Shown piece after piece: positions 25,133 to 34,095 of a DNA stretch of 64,000 nucleotides. Origin of the DNA: Paraburkholderia unamae (GTDB lineage: Bacteria; Pseudomonadota; Gammaproteobacteria; Burkholderiales; Burkholderiaceae); assembly GCF_003268775.1 (NCBI RefSeq), contig NZ_QLSU01000012.1, forward strand, positions 186,001-250,000, in the 5' to 3' direction. The notes under the pieces were generated by a model. It did not search any database. It saw only the letters and a program-made list of their open reading frames with translations, and was not told the origin of the DNA. Numbering within the stretch: position 1 is the first letter of the stretch; every line of letters starts with the position of its first letter. The position numbers and the translations under genes were made by a program.

Positions 25133-26857
25133 ATGGCAGAACCGATCGATTCCCGCGCGCGCCGCAAAGCGCACGCGCCCGAAGCCGCAGAGACCGCCGG
25201 CAGCGCCACGAACGGCGCGGTGCGCCGCGCGCTGCCCTTCTGGCACTATCTCGCCGCCGCCGCGCTCGGCGCGCTCAATACGCTTTCGTTCGCGCCCACG
25301 CCGCATGGCGGCTGGCTCGCCATCGCGATCTTCGCCGGTTTCTATTTCTGGCTCACGCGCACCACCGGCTGGAAAAGCGCGCTCTTCACGGGCTGGGCCT
25401 TCGGTTTCGGCAACTTCGTAAGCGGCGTGTGGTGGCTGTACGTCAGCATGCACTTCTACGGCGGCATGCCCGCGGTGCTCGCGGGTGCGGCGCTCGTGCT
25501 GTTCTCGCTCTATCTCGGCGTGTATCCGGCGCTGGCCGCGCTCATCTGGTCGTTCTGCGCGGGCCACGCGAAAAACGGCCGCAGCGGCGACCTGCCGTTC
25601 TCGCCCACGTGGCACGGCGCGTTCGCTTTCGCGAGCGCCTGGGCGCTCGGCGAATGGGCGCGCGGCTACGTCTTCACCGGCTTCCCGTGGCTTTCGAGCG
25701 GCTACGCCCAGGTGGACGGCCCGCTCGCGGGCTTCGCGCCGGTCGTGGGCGTCTATGGCGTGGGCTGGGTGCTCGCGCTCGTGGCCGCGCTCATCGTGCA
25801 GGCGCTCTTGCGCGCGCGCCGGGCGAATGCACGCTCCTCGGGGGACGACTCCGGCGTGCCGTCGCGCGGCGCGGTCGCCACGCCCGCGCTCGTCGCCGTG
25901 GCCGTGATCGCCGCCGGCCTGCTGCTTCCGCTCGTCTCGTGGACGCAACCCTCCGGCACGCCGCTGAACGTGCGGCTGCTGCAAGGCAACGTCAAGCAGG
26001 AGATGAAGTTCTCCGAGTCGGGCATGACCGACGCGCTCAACGAGTTCCAGAAGCTCATCACCGAAAAGCCCGCCGATCTCATCGTCACGCCCGAAACCGC
26101 GGTTCCGGTGCTGGTGCAGGAGATTCCCGAGAAGTTCGGGCGCGACATCCGCGCCTTCGCCGACGGCACCCACACAGCCATCCTGTTTGGCGCCGTGGGC
26201 GGCACGATCACGCCCGAAGGGCGCGTGGTCGATTACACCAACAGCCTCTTCGGCATCACGCCGGGGCAGAACGGCCTCTACCGCTACGACAAGCACCATC
26301 TCGTGCCCTTCGGCGAATTCGTGCCCTGGGGCTTCCGCTGGTTCGTGAACCTCATGAACATCCCGCTCGGCGACTTCGCGCGCGGCGCGCCCGTGCAACC
26401 GCCCTTCTTCGTGCGCGGCCAGCCCGTGGCCGTGGACATCTGCTACGAGGACATCTTCGGCGAGGAAATCGCGCGGACCGTGCGCGAGAATCCGACTTCG
26501 CCGGGCATCCTCATCAACTCGACGAACCTCGCGTGGTTCGGCGACACCATCGCGCTCGACCAGCACTTGCAGATCGCGCGCATGCGCTCGCTCGAAACCG
26601 GCCGCCCGATGCTGCGCGCGACCAACACGGGCGCCACCGCCGCCATCGACGCGAAAGGCCGCGTGATCGCGCGCCTGCCCACGTTCACCGCGGGCTCGCT
26701 CGACGTGAAGGTGGAAGGCACGACCGGCTTCACGCCCTACGTGACGAGCGGCAACAACACCGTGGTCGCCGTTTCGCTCCTGCTGCTGGCGTTCGGCTTC
26801 GCGTTCGGACCGGCTTTCAAGCGGGCGAAGACGCGCACGCAGGCGATGGCGGAATAA
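25133..26857 (+). CDS. lnt: Apolipoprotein N-acyltransferase
   Basis: 574 residues. It adds the third acyl chain to lipoproteins at the periplasmic face of the inner membrane. The first 300 residues hold about seven membrane helices and include an unusually hydrophilic loop after helix 6 (RANARSSGDDSG). The nitrilase-like catalytic domain then carries the triad Glu321 (TPETAVP), Lys387 (YDKHHLVPFGE) and Cys437 (DICYEDIFG). A last helix anchors the C-terminus. The ATG at 25133 fits the family better than the frame's first start at 25052; neither has a clear ribosome-binding site. Confidence 0.95.
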   Translation: MAEPIDSRARRKAHAPEAAETAGSATNGAVRRALPFWHYLAAAALGALNTLSFAPTPHGGWLAIAIFAGFYFWLTRTTGWKSALFTGWAFGFGNFVSGVWWLYVSMHFYGGMPAVLAGAALVLFSLYLGVYPALAALIWSFCAGHAKNGRSGDLPFSPTWHGAFAFASAWALGEWARGYVFTGFPWLSSGYAQVDGPLAGFAPVVGVYGVGWVLALVAALIVQALLRARRANARSSGDDSGVPSRGAVATPALVAVAVIAAGLLLPLVSWTQPSGTPLNVRLLQGNVKQEMKFSESGMTDALNEFQKLITEKPADLIVTPETAVPVLVQEIPEKFGRDIRAFADGTHTAILFGAVGGTITPEGRVVDYTNSLFGITPGQNGLYRYDKHHLVPFGEFVPWGFRWFVNLMNIPLGDFARGAPVQPPFFVRGQPVAVDICYEDIFGEEIARTVRENPTSPGILINSTNLAWFGDTIALDQHLQIARMRSLETGRPMLRATNTGATAAIDAKGRVIARLPTFTAGSLDVKVEGTTGFTPYVTSGNNTVVAVSLLLLAFGFAFGPAFKRAKTRTQAMAE

Positions 26858-27115
26858 GGCGCGCGCAACGCCCCACCGGCGAAGCCAAACGCGAGGATTC
26901 TGGCGACCCAAAGCCGACGCAAAAGCGGCCCGAACCCCGCCCAGGCCTCAACGCTCCGGCAATCCGGTAAAATTCAACGTTTTAGCACCTGGCCGCCTCC
27001 CGGCCCGGGCCACGCAAAGAAAAGGGGCGAGGCGCACAACGCCGCCCCGCCCGCGCGCGCGCCTGGCGGGGCCGCCGCATTCCGCCCCCGAAAGTCCGAA
27101 AGACACTAGGCACAC

Positions 27116-28123
27116 ATGCTCACGTTTCAGCAAATCATCCTGACGCTCCAGTCTTACTGGGACAAGCAGGGCTGCGCGCTGCTCCAGCCGATCGATATGG
27201 AAGTCGGCGCCGGCACCTCGCACGTCCACACCTTCCTGCGCGCAATCGGCCCCGAGCCGTGGCGCGCGGCCTACGTGCAGCCCTCGCGCCGCCCGAAAGA
27301 CGGCCGCTACGGCGAGAACCCGAACCGCTTGCAGCACTACTACCAGTACCAGGTGGTGCTCAAGCCCGCGCCGGAGAACATTCTCGACCTGTACCTCGGC
27401 TCGCTCGAAGCGCTCGGCTTCGACCTGAAGCAGAACGACGTGCGCTTCGTCGAGGACGACTGGGAGAACCCCACGCTCGGCGCCTGGGGTCTGGGCTGGG
27501 AAGTGTGGCTCAACGGCATGGAAGTCACGCAGTTCACCTACTTCCAGCAAGTGGGCGGCCTTGACTGCAAGCCGGTGCTCGGCGAAATCACCTACGGGCT
27601 CGAGCGCCTCGCCATGTATCTGCAAAAGGTCGAGAACATTTACGACCTCGTCTGGACCGAGTGGGAAGAGCAAGGCCCGAATGGCCCCGAGACCCGCCGC
27701 CTCACTTACGGCGACGTCTACCACCAGAACGAAGTCGAGCAATCGAAGTACAACTTCGAGCACGCGAACGTCGACCTGCTGTTCACGTTCTTCAATGCGT
27801 ACGAGAGCGAAGCGAAGCGCATGATGGAGCAGCAACTCGCGCTGCCCGCCTACGAGCTCGTGCTCAAGGCCGCGCACACCTTCAACCTGCTCGACGCACG
27901 CGGCGCGATTTCCGTGACGGAGCGCGCGGCGTATATCGGCCGCATTCGCGCGCTTTCGCGCAGCGTGGCGCAGTCGTACTACGAGTCGCGCGAGAAGCTC
28001 GGCTTCCCGATGCTCGGCAACCCGGTGCATGGCGTACCCGGCCTCACCACCGACGAACAGGACGCCGCGATGCCCGCCTGGGCGCCGCCGCTGAAGGTCG
28101 AACGCAAGTTCGGCGAGGAATGA
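27116..28123 (+). CDS. glyQ: Glycyl-tRNA synthetase alpha subunit
   Basis: 335 residues. This is the catalytic subunit of the bacterial alpha2-beta2 glycyl-tRNA synthetase, with MLTFQQIILTLQSYWDKQGC at the start and class II motifs including GRYGENPNRLQHYYQYQVV. The 258-base gap before it contains TAAAAT (26968-26973) as a possible -10 without a convincing -35, and a GC-rich stretch just upstream of the gene. glyS follows at once. Confidence 0.98.
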   Translation: MLTFQQIILTLQSYWDKQGCALLQPIDMEVGAGTSHVHTFLRAIGPEPWRAAYVQPSRRPKDGRYGENPNRLQHYYQYQVVLKPAPENILDLYLGSLEALGFDLKQNDVRFVEDDWENPTLGAWGLGWEVWLNGMEVTQFTYFQQVGGLDCKPVLGEITYGLERLAMYLQKVENIYDLVWTEWEEQGPNGPETRRLTYGDVYHQNEVEQSKYNFEHANVDLLFTFFNAYESEAKRMMEQQLALPAYELVLKAAHTFNLLDARGAISVTERAAYIGRIRALSRSVAQSYYESREKLGFPMLGNPVHGVPGLTTDEQDAAMPAWAPPLKVERKFGEE

Positions 28124-28140
28124 CCGGATCTCCGACAACA

Positions 28141-30240
28141 ATGACCCAAGCTCATCACGCCACTCTCCTCGTCGAACTGCTGACCGAGGAACTGCCGCCC
28201 AAGGCCCTCGCGCGCCTGGGCGACGCGTTCGCCGAAGGCATCGCGCAGCGCCTCGCCGCGCGCGACCTGATCGAAGGCGATCTGTCGTTCGAACGTTACG
28301 CCACGCCGCGCCGCCTCGCCGTCACGATCAAGAACGTGCGCAGCGTCGCACCCGAAAAGCAGGTGCGCGAAAAAGTGCTGCCCGTTTCGGTCGCGCTCGA
28401 CGCGGGCGGCCAGCCCACCGCGCCGCTCGCGAAGAAGCTCGCCGCGCTCGGCTTCCCCGACTTCCCGGTGAACGACCTCGAACGCGCGAGCGACGGCAAG
28501 AACGAAGCGTTCTTCCTGCGCTACTCCGCGCCGGGCGCCACGCTCGCCGACGGCCTGCAAGCCGTGCTCGATGAAGCGCTCGGCAAGCTGCCGATTCCGA
28601 AGGTCATGAAGTATCAGCGCCCGGACGGCAGCGACGTGCAGTTCGTGCGCCCCGTGCATCGCCTCACCGTGCTGCACGGCGACCAGATCGTGCCGGTCAC
28701 GGCATTCGGCATCGACGCCGACGACACCACGCGCGGCCACCGCTTCCTCTCCGAAGGCCTGATCGCCATCCAGCACGCCGACGACTACGCGCACACGCTC
28801 CAGCACAAGGGCTTCGTGATTGCGAGCTACGCCGACCGCCGTGAATCGATCCGCGCGCAACTCATCGAACAGGCGGGCAGCGACAAGGTCGTGATGCCCG
28901 AATCGCTGCTCGACGAAGTGAATTCGCTCGTCGAATGGCCGGTTGTGTACGCATGCAAGTTCGAGGACGAGTTCCTGCAAGTGCCGCAGGAATGCCTGAT
29001 CCTCACGATGCAGACGAACCAGAAGTACTTCGCGCTCACCGATGATCAGGGCCGCCTGCGCTCGCGCTTCCTGATCGCCTCGAACATCGCGACGCAAACG
29101 CCCAACGAGATCGTCGAAGGCAACGAGCGCGTGGTGCGCCCGCGACTCGCCGACGCCAAGTTCTTCTTCGAGCAGGACAAGAAGAAGCCGCTGGCCGATC
29201 GCGTGCCGCTGCTCGCCAACGTGGTCTATCACAACAAGCTCGGCTCGCAGTTGCAGCGCGTGGAGCGCCTCGAAGCGCTGGCCGGCCAGATCGCCGAGCT
29301 TTGCGGCGCGGACGCCGCGCTGGCCAAACGTGGCGCACGCCTCGCGAAGGCCGACCTGCTGACCGACATGGTGGGCGAGTTCCCCGAGCTGCAAGGCACG
29401 ATGGGCACCTACTACGCACGCCACGACGGTGAACCCGATGAAGTGGCGATTGCGTGCTCCGAGCACTACCAGCCGCGCTTCTCCGGCGACGCCCTGCCCG
29501 CCACCACGACGGGCACGATCGTCGCGCTCGCGGACAAGCTCGAAACGCTCGTCGGCATCTGGGGCATCGGCCTCGCGCCGACCGGCGAGAAAGACCCGTT
29601 CGCACTGCGCCGCCATGCGCTGGGCGTGCTGCGCATTCTCGTCGAGAAGCAGTTGCCGCTCGACCTCGTCGAACTGCTGCGCGCGACCTACGCGCAATTC
29701 GCCGGCAACGCCGCCGTGACGGAATCGACCCAGGCCATCTACGAGTTCTGCATGGACCGCCTGCGCGGCATGCTGCGTGAACGCGGCTTCGCTGCGACCG
29801 AAGTCGACGCCGTGCTCGCGCTGAATCCCACGCGCCTGAACGACGTCGTCGCGCGCCTCGACGCCGTGCGCGAATTCGCGGCGCTCGCGGAGGCGGCATC
29901 GCTTGCGGCGGCCAACAAGCGCATCTCGAACATCATCAAGAAGTCCGAAGGTGCCGAAGATGCGGGCGTGCAGATCGCGCTCTTCGTCGAAGCCGCCGAA
30001 AAGGCGCTCTACGCACAGCTCGAACAGGTCGCGCCGCGCGTGGAAACGCAGCTCGCCGCGCGCGAGTACACGGGCGCGCTCACCGCGCTCGCGGCACTGC
30101 GCGAAACCGTGGACACCTTCTTCAACGACGTCATGGTCAATGCGGAAGACCCGGCGCTGCGAGCGAACCGCCTCGCGCTGCTCAAGGCGCTCCATCGCCA
30201 GATGAACAGCGTCGCGGACATTTCGCGGCTCGCCGCCTGA
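28141..30240 (+). CDS. glyS: Glycyl-tRNA synthetase beta subunit
   Basis: 699 residues, the usual length for the beta subunit, which supplies tRNA recognition with a C-terminal anticodon-binding region. The start TLLVELLTEELPPKAL is characteristic. An alternative start (ATG at 28120, overlapping the glyQ stop as ATGA) would add seven residues; I chose 28141 because it matches the family start, though neither has ideal ribosome-binding spacing. Downstream gmhB follows after 22 bases, so LPS heptose synthesis and glycyl-tRNA charging share a transcript. Confidence 0.97.
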   Translation: MTQAHHATLLVELLTEELPPKALARLGDAFAEGIAQRLAARDLIEGDLSFERYATPRRLAVTIKNVRSVAPEKQVREKVLPVSVALDAGGQPTAPLAKKLAALGFPDFPVNDLERASDGKNEAFFLRYSAPGATLADGLQAVLDEALGKLPIPKVMKYQRPDGSDVQFVRPVHRLTVLHGDQIVPVTAFGIDADDTTRGHRFLSEGLIAIQHADDYAHTLQHKGFVIASYADRRESIRAQLIEQAGSDKVVMPESLLDEVNSLVEWPVVYACKFEDEFLQVPQECLILTMQTNQKYFALTDDQGRLRSRFLIASNIATQTPNEIVEGNERVVRPRLADAKFFFEQDKKKPLADRVPLLANVVYHNKLGSQLQRVERLEALAGQIAELCGADAALAKRGARLAKADLLTDMVGEFPELQGTMGTYYARHDGEPDEVAIACSEHYQPRFSGDALPATTTGTIVALADKLETLVGIWGIGLAPTGEKDPFALRRHALGVLRILVEKQLPLDLVELLRATYAQFAGNAAVTESTQAIYEFCMDRLRGMLRERGFAATEVDAVLALNPTRLNDVVARLDAVREFAALAEAASLAAANKRISNIIKKSEGAEDAGVQIALFVEAAEKALYAQLEQVAPRVETQLAAREYTGALTALAALRETVDTFFNDVMVNAEDPALRANRLALLKALHRQMNSVADISRLAA

Positions 30241-30262
30241 GCGGGACTGAGCGGGAGACGCC

Positions 30263-30826
30263 ATGCCGACCAGCACCACCAGAAAACTCGTGATCCTCGA
30301 CCGCGACGGCGTGATCAACGCCGACTCCGACGCGTTCATCAAGTCGCCGGACGAATGGATCGCGATACCCGGCAGCCTCGAAGCGATCGCGCGCCTGAAC
30401 CAGGCGGGCTATCGCGTCGCGGTGGCGTCGAACCAGTCGGGCATCGGGCGCGGACTGTTCGACATGGCCGCGCTCAACGCCATGCACACGAAGATGCACC
30501 GCCAGGCCGCGGCCGTGGGCGGACGCATCGACGCCGTGTTCTTCTGCCCGCACACGGCGCAGGACCACTGCGAATGCCGCAAGCCGCAGCCCGGCATGCT
30601 CAAGATGATCGCGGAGCGCTTCGAGATCGCCCCGGCGGATACACCCGTGGTGGGCGACTCGCTGCGCGACCTGCAAGCGGGCGCGGCGCTCGGCTTTCGC
30701 ACGCACCTCGTCCGCTCGGGCAAGGGCGAGAAAACGCTCGCTGCGGGCGGCCTGCCCGAAGGCACGCAGATCCACGATGACCTGCGCGCGTTCGCACTCG
30801 ACTTTCTCGCGAGCGAACCCGCGTAG
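30263..30826 (+). CDS. gmhB: D-glycero-beta-D-manno-heptose-1,7-bisphosphate 7-phosphatase
   Basis: 187 residues, HAD-type phosphatase of the ADP-heptose pathway for LPS inner core. Motif I is LDRDGVIN, motif II SNQSGIGRG, and motif IV GDSLRDLQAG. The zinc-binding insert with Cys and His (FFCPHTAQDHCECRKPQPG) is the marker that separates GmhB from histidinol-phosphatases. It follows glyS and precedes plsC on the same strand. Confidence 0.95.
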   Translation: MPTSTTRKLVILDRDGVINADSDAFIKSPDEWIAIPGSLEAIARLNQAGYRVAVASNQSGIGRGLFDMAALNAMHTKMHRQAAAVGGRIDAVFFCPHTAQDHCECRKPQPGMLKMIAERFEIAPADTPVVGDSLRDLQAGAALGFRTHLVRSGKGEKTLAAGGLPEGTQIHDDLRAFALDFLASEPA

Positions 30827-30973
30827 ACACAACCGCCGTGCACGCAAGCTCGCACGCGAAACTGCCCGCATCGTCGCCGGCCCCTGGCCGACGACGGTGC
30901 TAACCCGGCGGCACGGCGCCGCGCCGGACGAGAAACCGGCCCACGCCGCGCACGCCCCAGACCGGCTCGACCG

Positions 30974-31735
30974 ATGCGCTTTATCCGCTCCCTGCTGCTG
31001 TTCGTCTACTTGATCGCCTACACGATTCCGTACGCGACGGCCTGTTTCATCGCCTTCCCGTTCCTCAACGCGACGCGCCGCTACTGGATGGCCGTGGGCT
31101 GGTGCCGCTCGACGCTCTTCGTGGCGCGCTGGCTCAATGGCATCAGCTACCGCATGGAAGGCATGGAGAACCTGCCGAACGGACCGGCCGTGCTGCTCTC
31201 GAAGCATCAGTCGGCCTGGGAGACGCTGGCATTCCCGGCGCTCATGCCGCGCCCGCTGTGCTACGTATTCAAGCGCGAACTGCTGTTCGTGCCGTTCTTC
31301 GGCTGGGCGCTCGGCATGCTGAAGATGGTTCACATCAACCGCAAGGAAGGCAAGAACGCGTTCACCTCGGTGATCCGTCAGGGCAAACTGCGGATGGCCG
31401 AAGGCGCATGGGTGATCATGTTCCCCGAAGGCACGCGCATACCGGTGGGCAAGGTGGGCAAGTACAAGACGGGCGGCCCGCGCTTCGCCATTGAAACGGG
31501 CGCGCCCGTGGTGCCGATCGCGCACAACGCGGGCCACGTCTGGCCCCGAAACTCGTTCACCAAATATCCGGGTATAGTCACGGTGTCGATCGGCAAACCG
31601 ATCGACACGACCGGACTCACGCCCGACCAAGTGAACACACGCGTGGAAAAGTGGATTGAAGCGGAAATGCGGCGCATCGATCCTGACGCGTATCGCGAAA
31701 CGGATGGCGCAGCAACGAAAGCGGCGCGGATCTGA
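30974..31735 (+). CDS. plsC: 1-acyl-sn-glycerol-3-phosphate acyltransferase
   Basis: 253 residues. It makes phosphatidic acid from lysophosphatidic acid at the inner membrane. An N-terminal membrane helix is followed by the acyltransferase fold: motif I reads KHQSAWE, with His78 and Glu83 where most PlsC proteins have Asp (HX4E instead of HX4D), and motif III is FPEGTRIP. A third family element is APVVPIAHNAG. The HX4E variant is, from memory, usual in Burkholderiales, so I do not read it as inactive. It lies 147 bases after gmhB. Confidence 0.92.
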   Translation: MRFIRSLLLFVYLIAYTIPYATACFIAFPFLNATRRYWMAVGWCRSTLFVARWLNGISYRMEGMENLPNGPAVLLSKHQSAWETLAFPALMPRPLCYVFKRELLFVPFFGWALGMLKMVHINRKEGKNAFTSVIRQGKLRMAEGAWVIMFPEGTRIPVGKVGKYKTGGPRFAIETGAPVVPIAHNAGHVWPRNSFTKYPGIVTVSIGKPIDTTGLTPDQVNTRVEKWIEAEMRRIDPDAYRETDGAATKAARI

Positions 31736-31910
31736 CGCGCGGGGATGGCCAGCGTGCGCCGCGTGGATTGTCGCGCGGTTGCGCGAGCTGCTTGCCGCTC
31801 TCGCGCGCCAATGTAAAGGCCACGCTTCACCGCCAGATGAAACGCGCAAACGCCCCGCGAGCCAGGGCAAACGCCCACGCCCTCCACGCGCATCCGCACC
31901 AGGCCTGACG

Positions 31911-32801
31911 ATGCAGAAGTCCCCCTCGCCGCGCCCGACCGCGGCACTCGACAACCGGCAACTCGATTTGCCGCTTTTCGCCGAACCGGCGCCGGCTGCG
32001 GCGCCCGCCTCTCCCTCTCCTTCCCCTTTCCTCACGCCGACACCTGCGCCTTCGCCTGGCAAAGCACCGCTCGCCCCCGATGGCACGCGGCTGCGCAGCA
32101 TCGCGCTCGGCACGCATACGCTGCATTACCGGCTCAAGCGCTCGTCGCGTAAATCGATCGGGTTTGTGATCGATGGCACCGGGCTCAGTATCACCGCGCC
32201 CAGGTGGGTCACGATCGCCGATATCGAAACCGCTATTGCGGAGAAGCAGCGGTGGATTTTTGCCAAGCTCACCGAGTGGCAAACGCGCACCGAGCAACGG
32301 GCGTTGCCTCGCGTGGAATGGGGCGATGGTGCGGAGTTGCCGTATCTTGGCAAGCCAATCACTCTGAAGCTCGGGGCTTCGGGGCTCGCGTTCGATGAGG
32401 AGACTCGCGTGCTGGCGCTGCCGCTGCCGCCGCATGCGGATTCGCAGCAGATCAAGGATCGCGTGACCGGGTGGCTTCAGGGTGAGGCGAAGCGGGTTTT
32501 TGGCGAGCGCCTTGCGGTTTATGCCGCGAAGCTGGGGGTTACGTTTCGTTCTTATGCGCTTTCTTCCGCTGCTACGCGCTGGGGGAGTTGTTCAAGCGAA
32601 GGGAGGATTCGCTTGAACTGGCGGTTGATTCATTTTCCGGTTTCCGTGGTGGACTATGTTGTGGCGCATGAATTATCGCATTTGCGTGAGATGAATCATG
32701 GACCGAGATTTTGGGAAACGGTAGAGTCGATCTTTCCGGAATATCAAGCCGCTCGGAAGGCGCTCAAACTACATCCGCCCGAGATGCTGCCCGGAATGTG
32801 A
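31911..32801 (+). CDS. YgjP/SprT-like zinc metallopeptidase
   Basis: 296 residues. The C-terminal domain is of the DUF45/YgjP type with zinc site HELSH (253-257), followed by Glu/Asn/His in REMNHGPRFW, and TRWGSCSSEGRIRLNWRL before it. The N-terminal 60 residues are Pro/Ala/Ser-rich and probably disordered. The likely role is a cytosolic metalloprotease of unknown substrate. Codon choice changes along the gene: the last third uses many T-ending and TT-rich codons (TTT, GTT, TTA), unlike the first part and the upstream operon. This marks the edge of the low-GC capsule locus. The start is the ATG at 31911. Confidence 0.88.
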   Translation: MQKSPSPRPTAALDNRQLDLPLFAEPAPAAAPASPSPSPFLTPTPAPSPGKAPLAPDGTRLRSIALGTHTLHYRLKRSSRKSIGFVIDGTGLSITAPRWVTIADIETAIAEKQRWIFAKLTEWQTRTEQRALPRVEWGDGAELPYLGKPITLKLGASGLAFDEETRVLALPLPPHADSQQIKDRVTGWLQGEAKRVFGERLAVYAAKLGVTFRSYALSSAATRWGSCSSEGRIRLNWRLIHFPVSVVDYVVAHELSHLREMNHGPRFWETVESIFPEYQAARKALKLHPPEMLPGM

Positions 32802-32889
32802 TTTGCCGCTGTCCGGCGATCTATGTCTTTGATACAAAACAGCACGCGTAAGCTTGCAGTGTTAAAACACGTCTCAGTTTTCCGCTCAA

Positions 32890-34053
32890 ATGAAGATTGT
32901 TCACATCATCTCCGGCCTTGGTGTTGGGGGTGCAGAGACAACGCTGCTCAGCCTGGTTAGGCATACACAAAACACCGACGTCATCCATACTGTAATTTGC
33001 CTTTCGGCGCTTGCCCCGCTTGCAAGCGATTTCATAGACGCTGGCGCAAAAGTTCGCATACTCGGAATGCATCATTCGCGTCCAAATCCTGGCGCCTTTG
33101 TACGTCTCACAAAGTGGATTTTGGAAGAGGAACCCAGTGCGGTACAAACATGGATGTACCATGCGGACTTAATCGGTGGAATTGCCACCAAGATTGCTAA
33201 CGTCATTAAGCGTATTCGCCGCACACATCCGCTCCCGAAACTTGTCTGGGGAATTCACCGGAGTGAAGTGCCTACGAGGCATAGCGCAATCACTCGATAT
33301 ACTGCCCGCCTTTGCTCAATTCTCTCCAGATATATTCCAGATCAAATTGTGTGTTGCGCAGAGGCCGCCCGGCTGTCTCATATTCAATTTGGGTACGACA
33401 GCGAAAAAATGACCGTTATACACAACGGCTTTGACACGGCAAAATTCTCACCGAATCCCGAGATGCGGTTAGCAATGCTCACCGCCTGTCATCTTCCGAA
33501 TGACTCGCTATTGATCGGAATTGTCGGCCGCTTCAATCCGGCAAAGGATTATGATAATTTTTTGCGCGCCGCAGCCATTGCAGCAACACGTCTTCCGCAC
33601 GCACGATTTCTGATGGTCGGCAAGGATGTCGATAACTCGAATCACACCCTTTGCGAGCGCATCGAGGAACTCGGCTTGACTGACAAAGTCACGCTTTTGG
33701 GCCCTCGTCGCGATGTCGTACAGTTGATGCCGGCGTTCGATTTCTTGTGCCTTTCATCCAGAACAGAGGGATTTCCCACCGTTGTGGGCGAAGCGATGGC
33801 CTCTGGTACACCCTGCGTTGCCACCAACGTGGGGGACACTGCGCTATTGGTCGGCGAGACTGGCATAATCGTCCCTCCCGCCGATTCCACCGCTCTCGGA
33901 CTCGCCCTCGAAAAAATGGGCCTCGCTACATACGAAAAACGCGCGGAGTATTCAATGCACGCCCGGCGCAGAATCATCGAAAATTTTTCTATTAGATCGT
34001 GCTGGGACCGTTATTTTAAAATTTACTCGGAGAATAAATCCAGAATTAGATGA
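32890..34053 (+). CDS. GT4-family glycosyltransferase
   Basis: 387 residues, two Rossmann domains (GT-B fold). The N-terminal KIVHIISGLGVGGAETTLLSL carries the acceptor-side glycine-rich loop. The C-terminal donor site reads GRFNPAKDYDNFLRAA and SSRTEGFPTVVGEAMASGTPCVAT (EX7E motif), as in retaining GT4 enzymes. It probably adds one sugar to the lipid-linked repeat unit of the capsule. It is the only cluster gene on the plus strand and ends 42 bases from the end of the converging beta-helix gene. Base composition is AT-rich compared with the flanking operon. Donor and acceptor sugars are unknown. Confidence 0.88.
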   Translation: MKIVHIISGLGVGGAETTLLSLVRHTQNTDVIHTVICLSALAPLASDFIDAGAKVRILGMHHSRPNPGAFVRLTKWILEEEPSAVQTWMYHADLIGGIATKIANVIKRIRRTHPLPKLVWGIHRSEVPTRHSAITRYTARLCSILSRYIPDQIVCCAEAARLSHIQFGYDSEKMTVIHNGFDTAKFSPNPEMRLAMLTACHLPNDSLLIGIVGRFNPAKDYDNFLRAAAIAATRLPHARFLMVGKDVDNSNHTLCERIEELGLTDKVTLLGPRRDVVQLMPAFDFLCLSSRTEGFPTVVGEAMASGTPCVATNVGDTALLVGETGIIVPPADSTALGLALEKMGLATYEKRAEYSMHARRRIIENFSIRSCWDRYFKIYSENKSRIR

Positions 34054-34095
34054 CGACATCAGATGGCGGATGCAGTTCGGACCTCATAATTCTAA

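Noticed and set aside
25121..26911. 596-codon minus-strand frame opposite lnt
   Set aside because: His/Arg/Glu-rich noise; Lnt on the other strand carries the full catalytic triad.
27979..30342. 787-codon minus-strand open frame opposite glyS
   Set aside because: Composition and lack of motifs mark a shadow; glyS on the plus strand is complete.
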